64,000 nt of DNA from Symbiodinium natans (GCA_905221605.1 CAJNDS010002712.1:886001-950000), one strand, 5' to 3'. Positions 40,391 to 52,698 are shown, numbered from the stretch's first letter. The notes: a model not told the origin generated them from the sequence alone. Translations and numbers: made by a program.

Positions 40391-41576
40391 CATGTTGTTG
40401 GTGGAGGCCAAGTCGTGGTGCACAGGGCAAATCTCGCCCTGGGATGTTCTTTACGTCTCAGGGTGTTTATGACGGGCCGACAACAAAGAATCCTCATAGC
40501 CTGCATGCAATAATCACCAGCAAGTATGTACAGTAACGCAGAAAGCAGCACGCGGAGGCTGCACACCCTGTACTTCAACAGGGGTGGAGAAGCCTTAGCC
40601 TACGAGGTTTTTTGTTCAGGGTATGGCCTGAGTTGTTTTCTGGTCTCTTTGCTTTAGGCTTCTTTGTGGCCTTACTCAGGTGCTTAGATGCCATGGCTCC
40701 CCCTCCTTCAGATATGAGTCAACAAAACCCTAAACAAATACACGGCCTCTAAGCGCTGCAAGGTGGGCCCCCTAGTTCAAAGTAGAGTTATAAGAGCCCT
40801 AAATTGGGTTATAAGGATCCTAAATTAGGTTATAAGTCCCTGAACTACAGTTCGCATAGTAAGGGGGCCCTGTACAAGCAGGATGACGAGATGAAGCTGA
40901 ACGCCACCCCGGGCCCACCGCCTCCCAAAGAGGAGGCACCTGCTTGAGCCCACCGATTTCTTTTGGAGCAGGGGCTTTGCAGGGCTTTGCTATCCAGGGC
41001 TTTTGGGTTTGATTCGTTTGGGCATGACTTAAAGGCGAGCTCGGGCTGAGTCTGCGGAGTCGCAGCCTTTGGGGTTCTGAGTTCAGGGCTTCGCTGGTCT
41101 CGTGATATGCTCACCTTTTCGAAGCTAAGAAGTTGCGAAGCACCCTGCAAAGTCCCCAAGTGTTTTTGTCTTTTGTGGGCTTGCCTTCCTGATCGCTAGG
41201 TCACCGAGATGACCGTGATGCCACCGGGTCAGTCACGCGGCCTGCACTGTAGACATGACCTCGGGGGGCATACTGAACTGACGAGCAAGCTGCGCCCCTT
41301 TTGTTGCTTGCTTCAAAGGTTGGGATCTGCTGTCAGTGCTGCCATGGTTCATGGAAGTGCAGTCTCCAATAAAGCTGAGTAACCCAGGGTGGCAAAAGAC
41401 GTGGAGCGGGAGATCGTCAAGGAGCCCAGCACTTCACATTGTTTCCCAAAACCAGCGTTGAAAAAAGTACCCCTACGAAGAACCAACATGAGTACAGGCC
41501 AGCATTGAGGATTGCTTCCTTTGCTACTTTGTGCCGCCACACAGTTGGATTCGCCTCCGAGCCGTGCTTGAAATTC
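40391..41576. other. Stretch without a supported gene
   Basis: TTATAAG/CCTAAATTAGG motifs near 40790-40850, similar to those at 23.2 kb. No convincing exon. Confidence 0.4.
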
Positions 41577-41642
41577 CCCTAAACCCTAAACCACATAAAC
41601 CTTATAAACCCTAAACCCGAAACCACACAAACCCTAAACCCT
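41577..41642 (-). repeat. Degenerate interstitial telomere-like array (CCCTAAA)n
   Basis: Several CCCTAAA units interrupted by CCACATAAACCTTATAAA-type variants. C-rich orientation on the + strand. Confidence 0.85.
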
Positions 41643-41766
41643 TTCTGGTCTGAGGAGCCGGGTCTGGAGACAGGTGGGCAGAAAGAACAGGCAGACGATG
41701 GTCTTTTTTTCTTCGGATCGGTGCTGAAGAAATCGTAGATCCCAGCCCAAAAAGAAGCGAAAGACG

Positions 41767-41850
41767 TGCAAGGGGGAAGAACCTCCCGAGATGGGCGATG
41801 TCACCCGGGAGATCATGAAGGAAGAGCTGCCTGGCAAAACGCATACCGGC
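41767..41850 (+). CDS. Candidate exon, unknown
   Basis: Encodes CKGEEPPEMGDVTREIMKEE then LPGKTHTGE. Helical and charged; the acceptor is not obvious. Confidence 0.35.
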
Positions 41851-44679
41851 GAGTCAGGAAACTGTTTGGATTTGGCGAGGTTAGTTTCAGATTGCAGCTG
41901 CCAGATCTGTTGCTCGAGGTCTCAGGGAGTTTTCGGGCAAATCTGAGGTCGAGACCTAGGCTGCGTGATGGTACAGTAGGCAGTGCAGACAGTTGTAACA
42001 AAGCATCGCGGCTCTCCTGTCAGGTCTGCCTTGAGCAGTGAGCATGCGGCAAGATGTATAGCTTTTATTCACCCATGAGGTCAAGAACAGTGGGGTAGAC
42101 AATTGGGTAAGAGCAAGAGTGCCTTTGGAAGCAAGACCGAAGCGGAGCCCCAAAAGCTTGAGTCCGTATCCCAGGTCTATCGCCAAGCAACAAGAAGAAG
42201 AGTGAGCAGATTTCAGCCGGGCTTGCCTCAGCAGCAGCTTACAGTTGAAGCCGTGTTTGGCCGAGAAGAGAAGCTGTCAGTATGTGCTGCCCAGCTGAGC
42301 GGACACCATCACATCTCGGGGCGATTGACGGAAGCTCGCAACTTCTGTGATTGAAGTTTGCACACATGGTCCCACTCTCGATGCGTGCGTACCTCCGGGA
42401 AAAAGATCGAGAAGTGTCGTGCTTGGGAAGGTGCTTCCTCTTGGAAGTTCGTAGATATGGATGCCTATCATGCTTCTGGCCGCTAGCACTTGAGTAGGGT
42501 TCGTCCGAGTTCATAAAAATGTTCATACTCCTGTCAGCCTAACCCACTTCGTCTTAACCTTATGCAAGTCTGAAAGTGCAGGAATGAGGAGCCACCCCGC
42601 TGTTGTTTCATGAAGTCTTAGAGCCTGCGCAGGCAAGACTGTCAGCCAGCTGAGACGAGTGCTGAGCTGGCATTGGGTTTCTAACTCTGCCGCAATAGGC
42701 TTAGGAGCCAAAGGGTTTTGGGATGCTCTTGGTCCGGGACTTTTCTGGTGTTCGTGATCCGAGAAATAAGAGAGAGGGCACAATATTCAGTAATTCAGTA
42801 TCTCAGGTTCCGAGTGGCACTGTGTCCAGTTTGGTGTCTGAGCCGTGCAACTTAGAAAGTTCTTTGTGGACGTGCAAGAAGCACCCACGTCATGCTGCTC
42901 CGTGCTTTGCGAATAGCGCAGCCGCTGCCTGCAGCTTCAAAAGGGGGTATTTTCTTTTGAAGATAGTGTGGATATTATACTCATCTGCCACACGCCCTGA
43001 ATTAAGGCTTAAGACTCTTTGGAGCTACAGGCACTGCCGCTGCAAAACCAAACCTGCAGGACCCCAAGCTGTGCCAGCACTGGGGGTCATGGAGGCCGGA
43101 AAGCATGCTTGCAACGTTAGTTTAGGGCCTAGTTTAGGGCTGAGGCCTCCTTGTGGGGCACCAAGCCGAGGCGAAAACTGCCTGCAAAACCTCTCCTGAG
43201 CAGCAGGTGGCAAGAGTCTAGCTACGCATGAACCCTCAAACTACTCCTGGCCGCCTGACCCGCACCCAGAATTCGCTTCTTATGCCCATTCTGCCCTTCC
43301 GGAGGCAGCGTCTACACTGCGGGAAGGTGACAGAGACCAACATGGGATGGCAGCATGCCACACACTCAGTCTGAAACGGGCCATGTGTGCAGAGTCTTGA
43401 TGGCAGACACGTGCCATGGATGTGGGATGACCATTCAGGTGCTTACAGGCTGCTGAGGGTGTTGGTTCAAGGATAGGGGGCCGGTGGCTGCATAGACCTT
43501 CAGGTGTTGTGGCTTCATTTATGGAGTTTACAGTGAAACGGCCAGAGAGCTCCGGCTGTGCCCACGTTGATGAAGCCATTACATACTCGTGCTTCTCTCG
43601 CACTTCCCTCCCCCCCCGCCCAACCCCCCCTCCGCAAGCAGAGTGCCACTACATGTGACAGACTTTTAGCAAGAAGCGGCTCGGAGGGGGAGGGGATTTC
43701 GATTTGATTGGTCCAGGGTGGGCATGGTATGTCATTATGCAGAAAGCAGAATAAGGAAGTCCCTGTGGTTGCTGGCCTCCGAACAGGCAGGGCTTGAGGG
43801 AAACGAGGATCCATGGTCCAAAACAAACATGAGGAAAAGCTCCTCGGAATCATATCATGCACCAGGTCGCCATACGAGAGATCTTGGCAGGAGCGCTCCA
43901 CTTCGTGGTCCCAGCCATGGTTGGGGATGCTTGTATAGTGTTCTTCCCACGATGTTGGGACCCAGGGTTTTTTGGAGTTCCCAGGCACTTCTTGCCTTGG
44001 GCTTGAGGTTTCCGAAGCCCAAGAAGTGGTGTTTGATCACCAAGCCGGGGACAAGCACGTTTCAGTTGCTGTTTGTGATGCTCTGCAGAGGCCTTGGCGA
44101 AGATGTGCCCGCTGACCGTTTGCAGCGCTTGAGGCCAATCTACCCGGCGTCGGAGCTCTGAGAGCACACACGCGGCGCAGTCCAAAAGTCGTAAACACGT
44201 CAGCATCACGAATCAAAAGGAGCTCTGTATGTGCATAGATGCATATATCTCTATATATATGTATATATACATGAACGTTGGTCATCTTTCGCAGCGGAAG
44301 CAGAGACTAGGTTTTGTGCAGTTAATATACCTCTCTTTGAGTTACTCTGGCAGAGTTCAGCCATTCCAAGCCTCCAAAGCGCTGGCAAAGACCAGTGAGC
44401 TGAACCATGGCAAGAGCTAAGAACTGTGCTCCATCAACTCCCTAAACCCTAATTACCCCAAATGCGCACGACGCGCATTCTGCCGGAGTCGTCGCGATGC
44501 GGCGCTGCGTCGAAAACATTGTGTGGCTGAAGCGGCTTTATCTCGCATCAAAGCCGACCTATTCCTAAAAACATGGGCCAAGCTCCCCTTCTAGACGGCA
44601 TGGGTTTGGGGTAGCGATGGCATCAAGCTTTTTGTTTCGTCGTAGCTCTGCGCTGTGGCTTAACACTCTGGCTCCGCAG
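41851..44679. other. Stretch without a firmly supported gene
   Basis: Weak coding-like pieces near 42130-42230 and 43030-43100. A poly-C stretch near 43610-43630 and (TA)n near 44240-44272. Nothing recognised. Confidence 0.4.
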
Positions 44680-44847
44680 GTAGAAGACTTAGAACGCATG
44701 GAGCGGCCTGGTGTCAAAGCAATCCTCACACGACCACAACTGGGTTCTGTCAGCATCTTGCAAACAAAAAACGTCCCGGAACTGCAGGCTTGTTGCACGA
44801 ACAGTTCGTTGACGCCGCTTGTCAAGCTGACCATGGATAGCCGCTAG
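44680..44847 (+). CDS. Candidate terminal exon, 55 residues
   Basis: Strong acceptor (ACTCTGGCTCCGCAG), then VEDLERMERPGVKAILTRPQ, LGSVSILQTKNVPELQACC and LTPLVKLTMDSR to TAG 44845-44847. One of the clearest exon candidates in the window; no family recognised. Confidence 0.5.
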   Translation, partial: VEDLERMERPGVKAILTRPQLGSVSILQTKNVPELQACCTNSSLTPLVKLTMDSR

Positions 44848-45965
44848 CAGTCTCAACCCCCAACTCAAGCCATCATAGCCTGACATAGCCGACAGCAAGT
44901 TTCAAGCTGGTTCGGGAATTCGCGCTTTATTCCGCGCGCAAAGATGCCGAATCCCGCCCTGCGCTCGGCATTCGTCACAGAGCCTTCGGTCTGAAGCTCC
45001 CCGGAGACAGTTCGACGAAAGAGCAAGAGTATGCACAGATAATTCTGTAGAACTATATATATATATATGTGATTATATGTGAATATATATATATATAGCC
45101 ATAACTATATATGTAAACATAAATGTGCTACATACGTGTACACCAGGTTGACGGCGAATCAGTTCCAGCAGTAAGACTCATCTAGCGGATTGCACAAGTC
45201 GTGTTGCACACAGCAGGGGCAGGGCACAAAGGGACAAAGCCCCGTAAAACGGAAGACTCCTCCGGCTCAGTTCCCAAGCAGGCTGCATACATATTATGAA
45301 GTAAAGTAGATAGTACGGCTTGTGATTGTCCACGCTGCGCTTGCAAACCTGCCGAATCACATCAGGCACCTCGACAGGTGCAGGCCGTGAGTTTCTCACA
45401 GAAATCGTGTCGTGACTCTGGGGCAGCCTTGTCTTCTGTGATGTGATTGCAGTCAGGCTAGCCATATGTTCAACTGGCTTGCAGACCCGTCACCATCTCC
45501 AGACTTGCAAGCGCAGCTGCAAGTAGCAGATTAGCTTACCCCACCTTATCTGGTAATAGTCGACATACGTGACGCCTTGAAGCTCTCGTGCCCCCTAGAC
45601 TGAACCAGCTCACAGCCAGGCTGTTCGCCCTCAAAATGAAGAGGCGCATTGGTCTTGCATGTGTTGTGATTTTGGCTGTCCAATGCTGACACCTGCAGGA
45701 TGAGTGTTCGTACAAGTGCTACCACTAGACAATTTCATGAGGCTTAGACTTTGTTGAGGGTGCAAGAGTTCTGCAGACACAAGCCCTGCGAGCATCGTAT
45801 GGCATATCCCTCTTGCAGCCAGATTTCTGCAGGATAGAACGCTCGGCTCGAGGGGTGCACCTTGCAGATGCACGCATCGTCCGTTAGGCATCCTGGGGTG
45901 TCCCGCACACCCCGTGCCTTCGAAGGTACTCTTACCCTGGCTTTTCGAGCATGTGATATGATAAG
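44848..45965. other. Stretch without a supported gene
   Basis: (TA)n tracts at 45052-45120. Open frames at 45178-45465 and 45631-45891 on minus lack recognised features. Confidence 0.45.
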
Positions 45966-46040
45966 CTACCCTAAACTACCCTAAACTACCCTAAACTAAC
46001 CTAAACTACCCTAAATTACCCTAAACTACCCTAAACCCTA
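45966..46040 (-). repeat. 10-bp variant telomere-like array (CTACCCTAAA)n
   Basis: Seven near-perfect CTACCCTAAA units, then reversion to CCCTAAG. The period is 10 rather than 7. Confidence 0.92.
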
Positions 46041-46195
46041 AGCAAAAAAAAACCGCAAATTCCTTGACATAACCTTATGAGGCGGCGAGGATTGAGAAAG
46101 CGGCTCTGTCCTGGCTCTCCGAGCAGCCCATGGCTTAGTGTCAGCCAGCATCAGCCCATTTCTGGGGCACCCAACACACTCCTACTCCCCTAAGT

Positions 46196-46290
46196 CTTAG
46201 GGTTTAGGGAAAACCCTAAACCCTAAACCCTAAACCCTTATAAACCCTTATAAACTCTGATAAACCCTAAACCCTAAACCCTAAACCTTG
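46196..46290 (-). repeat. Interstitial telomere-like array with a junction of both orientations
   Basis: Starts with TTAGGGTTTAGGG, then switches to AAACCCTAAACCCTAAACCC and TATAAACC variants. The two strands of the repeat meet head to head near 46208. Confidence 0.9.
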
Positions 46291-46356
46291 AATGAACAGT
46301 ATGGCCGGTATTAGTCCCTGCAACGTGGCCTGAGTGTCAGCTAGGCGGGTGGCAAA

Positions 46357-46410
46357 AAAAAACCCTAAACCCTAAACCCTAAACCCTAAACCCTACCCCT
46401 AAACCCAAAT
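46357..46410 (-). repeat. Interstitial telomere-like array (CCCTAAA)n
   Basis: Five CCCTAAA units with decay at the 3' end, preceded by a poly-A run of nine. Confidence 0.92.
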
Positions 46411-46446
46411 CCCCGAAACCTCGCTGTTCTTTTTTGGCCTCCTGTG

Positions 46447-46545
46447 GGGGAGCGCGAGAGCGACGTGCGCGGCGTTCCAAGGCCGTCTGTTGCTGAAGCC
46501 TTGGACATGGCAGAGGAGGGCAAGGAGGCCATCCCAAGTGGGGGG
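46447..46545 (+). CDS. Candidate exon, unknown
   Basis: Encodes GERESDVRGVPRPSVAEALD then MAEEGKEAIPSG and runs into 13 G at 46540-46552. The coding-like part is before the G run. Confidence 0.38.
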
Positions 46546-46715
46546 GGGGGGGTTTCTGGTAGGAGTGAATTGCGAGAGGAAAGCTGCGAGAGTTTTTTTA
46601 ACCTGTTATGTCTAACTAGCTCTCCCTGCTTGAATGCCGAATCTCAGGGCCAGAAGCACCACGAACCAAAACTTGCGGAGCTCTTGAACCAAGATCGTCA
46701 ACACCACGGAAGAAT

Positions 46716-46829
46716 CAGGAGAAGGCTCAGGAGAAGGCGATTGCCCGACTTTCCTTGGCTATCCGTGCCATCCTGAAGATCGAGGAAGACCCCAGGCCAT
46801 GGGAGAAGAATTGCCCATCCACGGGTTAG
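46716..46829 (+). CDS. Candidate terminal exon, helical
   Basis: Encodes QEKAQEKAIARLSLAIRAIL then KIEEDPRPWEKN to TAG 46827-46829. Typical amphipathic helix; family unknown. Confidence 0.45.
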   Translation, partial: QEKAQEKAIARLSLAIRAILKIEEDPRPWEKNCPSTG

Positions 46830-47489
46830 GGTGAGTGATTGCTAGACTTTGGGCGGTGATGCGGATGGGGTTGCAAAGATATTTCTGGCAGGGGCTCACG
46901 CTTTCAATGTGTTCAGGGTTGGCTTGCAGTGTAGTAGGTTTGGTTCCACATGGTTGGGGGTTGGCTGGGGTAGTTAGGGAAAACACATGGTTGTGGATGG
47001 TGACCATGCAAATGCCAAAGTGATTCCATCTGAACACTGGAAGTTGAGGCTGCAGCGGTAGTATACCCGCGGACGCATTTATTGCACCTCAACGAAAAGC
47101 AAGGGCGCGCAGGTCTGCAACGAACGCCCGTCAAACTTCCCCCGCTCGCCACCCTTCCGGAGCTGAAACGGGGCGCCCTTCAGTATGCTCTGTCTTGCGG
47201 CCAGTTTCGCACGTGACAGATCAACCAGCTCGAACCAGTATAGCAGAATTACGGCAAGCTTTGTCGATTTAACGTCTGAACCTATAAAGACTTATTCGGC
47301 CTCTACGTGACGGAAGTTGTTGACACGATCTTGCAAGATGTTTATTGATAGCCTGTATCACAGCGAGGCAGAGGGCCCCTGTCGCATTACAGTATACGCG
47401 CAGCCGGACTGAGCGCATAGCCGACTGTAACGGCAGCAGCTTGCTATGATTTCCGATTTGTCCTTGTGGCTCACTGCCACCTGCCATTC
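46830..47489. other. Stretch without a supported gene
   Basis: No repeat or exon of note was seen in either strand. Confidence 0.4.
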
Positions 47490-47600
47490 TTAGAAGATCC
47501 CTTTAAAGCCAGTAGCGTGCTCTCCAAGCACAAGAGGCCAGAGCCGCCGCTAAAGCGCGCGCGAGCGGACGGCGATGTCACATGGCAGCACGTGGGATAG
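47490..47600 (+). CDS. Candidate terminal exon with a basic, NLS-like motif
   Basis: After CTGCCATTCTTAG it encodes ...SVLSKHKRPEPPLKRARADG then DVTWQHVG to TAG 47598-47600. KRPEPPLKRAR resembles a bipartite nuclear localisation signal. Family unknown. Confidence 0.45.
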   Translation, partial: LEDPFKASSVLSKHKRPEPPLKRARADGDVTWQHVG

Positions 47601-48457
47601 TGAGGGTTGCAGTTGAATAGCCTGCGGCCTGTAAAGTACGAAGGCACCGTCGCACGCGCCTTTCAGAAATCCCGCAGCACGAACACAGTGAGCGGACTTT
47701 CCGCCTCACACCTGCCACATGCTCTCGTGCACTTTTACAGAGTCGTCGCTGAGTTGTCTGCGGTATAGGGCATAGGCTTTCTGGCCGTGAACGCTGGCTT
47801 TCAGAATTCAGGATGTAGCAGCAACAGAACCGAAAGACAACTCATTGCCTGCCATGCAGCCTGCGAAGCCCTGAAAAGCCTTCACAAACTGAACAGCACC
47901 GACAAGAGACTTCTTGGAACACATATGTACATATATGTATACATATGTATATATATATATACTCTTCCCTATTTACTCTTAAGGCATCGCCTGGCGACAC
48001 CTCGGCAGTCGCTGGCCAGAGATCTCCTGCCACTTGGACAACATATGCATATTGAGTTAAGTTCCACTTCTGTGACCCCACACTTACATGGTGTTGCAGC
48101 TACTACGGCCCCATGCATATTGAGTTCTTTCCATCCCTGCCTGGGTTCACCTTGCAGACCCAAAATTCGCCACTTCACTACGTTCAGTTGTCACATGACA
48201 CACTGAAGTGTTGACCACTGCGTGTTCCAGCCACCGTACCTGCAGCTAAACATGTTGCAGTGCTGCAGCAGCATGGACTTCGGAAGCGAATGCCGACCAT
48301 GGAGGGGAATCTTCCGACTTCCGGAAAATGCCCACGAAGATGCCAGGAGGATACGGTGACCCCGGCGCGATGCGTCTGCGTGATGCTGCTAGGCGCTGAA
48401 GGGCATCATGGATTCATAGAAGAGAGAGTACTTTCTCTCTCGGTTTTTTGTTCTCAG
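47601..48457. other. Stretch without a supported gene
   Basis: (TA)n-type tract at 47924-47962. Nothing else recognised. Confidence 0.4.
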
Positions 48458-48600
48458 CGACCCTCCCGTCACTTGTCGAGTCATTGTTTGGAGGCATGCG
48501 TGGCTCGGGGAAGACAGCTGTCTGCAACATCCTTCATGAGGCGGCTTGTAACGGAACTCAGTTCTGTCACGAGCGACAAAGGCTACAACAACTCGTGCCA
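48458..48600 (+). CDS. Candidate exon with a Walker A (P-loop) motif
   Basis: A strong acceptor (CTCTCTCGGTTTTTTGTTCTCAG, quoted here only to its function as a T-rich tract ending CAG) precedes 47 codons. They begin TLPSLVESLF and contain GMRGSGKTAV, a perfect GxxxxGKT nucleotide-binding loop, then CNILHEAACNG. The frame meets a stop at 48601. P-loop NTPase is a sound fold-level call; the family cannot be told from one exon, and no Walker B was found nearby. Confidence 0.5.
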
Positions 48601-50530
48601 TAGGCTATTGCCATGTTTTGGCCGGGGTCTCCTTCAGGTATCAGAGGCAACGGTGCGCAAACCGAGTGTGACTACAGGTGACAGGCGGCGCTCACATCCA
48701 CTATGACGAGATTGGCGCCTCATCGCCCAAGAAAGGTCCAAGGAAAGCGTACACTCGCACCTCGGCCGGTTGATGTGCGTTGGGTTTCAAAAGCGAGGGT
48801 TGCGAGCCAAGCAGGGCAAGGACACGAGCTTTCCTTTGCGGGCCACCAACAGGGACATGCCTTGCAGCATCTGTTCATAGTGAGCCTCAGTGACTCAGGG
48901 AAAACACATAGAACTTGGCCCAGCCTCCGAACCTCCAACAACCTTCCAGAAGCCGAGCCCCCAATGCCCGTTTCAGAGGCCTTGCATGCTTGGACCTTCG
49001 TGGAGACCTGAACCCAAAGATCTTAAAGCGCGGAAATGCTGAACCTGGATCCTGCAAAGTCATCGACCCCTTCTGGATGACCCCTGAAAAATCCCCTTTG
49101 CACGAAGGCCTGGCGTGTGCATTGAACCGTCCGGCCCCCCCCCCTCCCCCACCACCTTCATGATATTCATACCCCAGGAGAGCTTCGTGCTGCCTTGGCT
49201 CGGACTCTCCAAGCTACGCGCCACAAGAAAGGCACCCGGAAAGTTGACGGAGCGAATCCCCCTAAAAAGGTTCAGGGTTTGCATGGGCTTTCTGAGGTTT
49301 ACCCAATAGTAGCAGTGCAAGGTACTTGTGAATTGAGCTGTTGACGTGATTGCCTGATCTGCCTAGGTGCGATATAGGGTTGAGTGGAGAGCATTCTTAT
49401 TGACTGAATCCATTCTGTTGGAAGCGGCCGTTCCAAATTCTGTCGCTAGAGGCTCAACGCCAAATCCCGAAACCTGCACAAAGTATCATCGAACCATCCC
49501 TTGCAAGCTGCCGACTTAAACCTGTTGAATCCACTCCTCCTCGAGAACCGCCCACGCCAGGCGAGAGTCCAGAGGCACAGTTTTGTGTCGGATTCTGGGA
49601 GTCTGGGAGTCTCGCATACATCCGAGGCGTTGCCATCATTATTATTATTCCTCTTTTCTTCTTCTTCTTATTATTATTAATCTTATTATTCATATGATTC
49701 TTAGTGTCATTATAAGTATGATTGTTGTTGTTATTGTTGTGCCGGGTCCAGGGCATCCTTTCACAGGGCACCTGTTTGCAGTTTGAATTCGTCGATGTGG
49801 TCGGCCGGTTTGGAGGCCCGTCAACCCATCGGAGAGGGGGACAACTTTCTCCTCATCGACAGGCCATGGGACCCATGGAAAGCCTCGGAATGATAGGCGC
49901 AGAGTGAACCCGACCAGACCATCAGGGCTGGTCTTCTAGGATGGAGGAGGGGCTAGCTGGGGCCGGAGCTACCTCAGCCACGTACCCCCTATCCAGAGAC
50001 AGATCAGGTTGGCTACAAATGTCGACCATCGCACAAAGCACAACCTCAGTTCATACACTTTACAGCTGAGAACCCTTAAGATCCTGAAGATTCTAAGCCC
50101 CATAAAGCCCCGCGTTTCAGGACCAACATATTGCGCAGCCAGCGGATGGATGCCATCGTCGAGATGCAGAAGTTAAAATGGAAGCAGCGGGGCTGCCGGA
50201 CCCAGAGGGCATGCAGCAGAGTAGAGCTTCTCTCTTGACCCCTCTGTATTTGGATTTTTTTTTCAAGACAGGGATGTCTGCAGCAGTTGAAGGACCCGCA
50301 GGCTTAGCTTATGGAGATGTCAGAGGGAGAGGCTTCTTTAGCCAGACCCTTTTGTTGAGCCTTACAATGGTTTTTGGGTGCTCCAAGAGTTGCCCAAAGA
50401 AGGCACAGGACTGCAGGCATTCTGGGCCCACCAACAATGCAAAGCCGAGTAGTTCTCCCTCAAAACTCCGTGAAAACCCTTGACTGTCAAGTTGCAGAAA
50501 GCCAATGTAATTTGTCATCGACATTTCCAG
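48601..50530. other. Stretch with a trinucleotide-rich tract
   Basis: ATT/CTT/GTT trinucleotide runs at 49633-49745 and a short poly-C near 49134-49150. No supported exon. Confidence 0.45.
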
Positions 50531-50606
50531 GACGCTGCTGGTAGAGTTCGTTCACCCAAACGACGAGATGGGTTATGCCCTGGAAGGCCCGCGGGCACAT
50601 CGGAGG
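50531..50606 (+). CDS. Candidate exon, unknown
   Basis: After GTCATCGACATTTCCAG it encodes TLLVEFVHPNDEMGYALEGP then RAHRR. Clean acceptor and folded-domain-like sequence. Confidence 0.45.
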
Positions 50607-51268
50607 TGTGAGGCCTTAGGTTAGTTCGCTGTGAGTTGCGACTATGCACAAGAGCAGTTGCTTCGTTCGGTTGGCTTGATCGATTTTGATGGTGTGTTGC
50701 GTGTTCGGCATGTCCCGTAGAGTTTGGTCGATGTTTGGACGGCTGCTTGCACTAAGAGGGAAGGAGCGAGCACAGGTGTTTTCCTGAGCGAAGTCCTTTG
50801 AACGAGGAGGGTGTTCTTTGGTTTGGGTAGCTGGCCGGAGCGCATAGGACAGCTGTCCAAACGCTACGGCGACTCCCACGTCGGACTGCCTCGTGGATGC
50901 AAATGCGCTTTATCGTCACCTGCAAGAGACATGTCCCAGTGGGTCCCACAACGCCTCTCCCACCACCGCTCTTGACATGTTTGGGTGGCTTGGGATGTCC
51001 TGCCGGGCTTCCCATCCGATGAATGAGTTTCTGCTCAGATGTCTTAGCCAGTTCTTAGAAGCCACCAATTTGCTCCCAACCGTGCCCTCAATTTGGCCCT
51101 AGGCAGTTTTTGTAGCCGTCAAGCCGCATGAAGTGCAGACGTCACAGCACTCAGGTGCGTCAGCCGGATCGAGCAACGCGGCTGCGCGCACCATGCCCTG
51201 CGGCCCGGCCAATGCTTGACCTACAGGGGTGCATATGTAGAAAGCCTTGCGTCGGACTTTTGTTTCAG

Positions 51269-51361
51269 GGCTGCCTCGAGCCCTGTAAACTCGTCTTGGC
51301 AGCCCAGGAAGCCCTCAGCAAGGCTGCGAACGGTACTGCAAAAGGAGCTGCTGTTCTCTAA
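51269..51361 (+). CDS. Candidate terminal exon, Ala-rich helix
   Basis: After GGACTTTTGTTTCAG it encodes GCLEPCKLVLAAQEALSKAA then NGTAKGAAVL to TAA 51359-51361. Clean acceptor. Family unknown. Confidence 0.45.
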   Translation, partial: GCLEPCKLVLAAQEALSKAANGTAKGAAVL

Positions 51362-51725
51362 AACCCAAATAACTACCGAAGAAGCTTCGGCCTAGAGTGC
51401 AGAGTTGTGGGGGATAGGCTACAGGGAGTTGCATCCTCGTGCACCCCAAGTTCTGTCACCAAGCCAGATCTACAAGGCGGTGTGCTACCTTGCTCCAAAG
51501 ACCCTTGTGGATGCTGTGTGTATGCGCATGTGACAAGATCGAGAAAACCCCAGCCCAACTCTCCAGGAGGCCAAAGCCATGGAGCCCGTGTCGCCTGAAG
51601 AACAGCGCCACTTCGACAGACACGTCACGCTGGATGTGCCTTAGCTGACCCTTCATTGACGTATGCTATGATATGAACTACATACATGATTATACTGCCA
51701 ATACATTCATGAGTTATATGACATA

Positions 51726-52698
51726 TGGCCGACAGGGCCGCGGCCCGCACACGCGACATACCCCGTTACAGAGGGTGTGTATCAACGGCCGGGGTTTTGC
51801 GACAGACCTGTTTGTTGTTGTCTGCAGGTTCCAAGTCTTGCTTATCGGGGGGTAAGTGTTCGTAAGTTTCCAGAAGCAAATATATATGTAACACTGAATT
51901 TTAAACCCCCTTAAACCCTTAAAGGCTGCGTATGTGGGGTGGTTCTAAGTCTTGCTTATCGGGGGGTAAGTGTTCGTAAGTTTCAAGAAGCAAATGTATA
52001 TGTAACACTGAATTTTAAACCCCCTTAAACCCTTAAAGGCTGCGTATGTGGGGTGGTTCTAAGTCTTGCTTATCGGGGGGTAAGTGTTCGTAAGTTTCAA
52101 GAAGCAAATATATATATATATATGTAACACTGAATTTCAAACCCCCTTAAACCCTTAAAGGCTGCGTATGTGGGGTGGTTCTAAGTCTTGCTTATCGGGG
52201 GGTAAGTGTTCGTAAATTTCAAGAAGCTGTGAGGGTTCCAGGTCTTGCTTGTCGCGGCCAACCCCACTCGGTCCTCAACAGGGGGACGCTCCAGGCTTTC
52301 GGCAAGACACCCCCGAAGCCTGAAACCCCGAAATTCCCAAAAATCTGTGCTCATGCCTCCCGGCGCGCGACATACCCCGTTACAAGTGCGTTACATACCC
52401 GCGACAGACCAAACACAGTCCATTGCGACATCTGCGTAAGCAACGTGCGCCCCATATAGACGCATTATCGTCCTACCCCAATGCGCCCTGAGACCCTTTT
52501 TTAGTGCATGAATATAATATAATGGAATATCATACAATATAATATAAAATAATATAATATAGTATAATATATATTATAATATAGCATGATACGAACGTGC
52601 GCGCGACAGAGGTCTGTAACTAGCCGGGCGTTACAGAGGTCTGTAACAGGTGGGCGCGGGCGCGGGCCGCGAAAACCGGGGGTTTAGGCACACAGCCA
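51726..52698. mobile_element. Candidate non-autonomous DNA transposon, copy A (about 973 bp)
   Basis: Homologous to 62562-63777. Ends TGGC...GCCA lie between TA dinucleotides, as in Tc1/mariner-type insertions. The inner left end has the palindrome GGGCCGCGGCCC; the right end has CGCGGGCCGC and two GTTACAGAGGTCTGTAAC-like units. It contains a tandem array of 114-bp units and an AT-rich tail near 52505-52590. There is no transposase frame. Short frames with V-L-S-L-A-Y-R start with GTG and are probably not translated. Confidence 0.6.
51833..52235 (+). repeat. 114-bp tandem repeat array, copy A
   Basis: Unit heads AAGTCTTGCTTATCGGGGGG at 51833, 51947, 52061 and 52183 (periods 114, 114, 122; the last is longer by four TA). 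Each unit holds a GGGTAAGTG donor-like motif and a CTTAAACCCTTAAAGG telomere-like piece. Confidence 0.95.

Noticed and set aside
52175-52459. 95-codon frame (and its twin at 63254-63544) conserved between the two element copies
   Set aside because: Begins at GTG inside a tandem unit and lacks recognised motifs; conservation follows from the recent duplication of the DNA.
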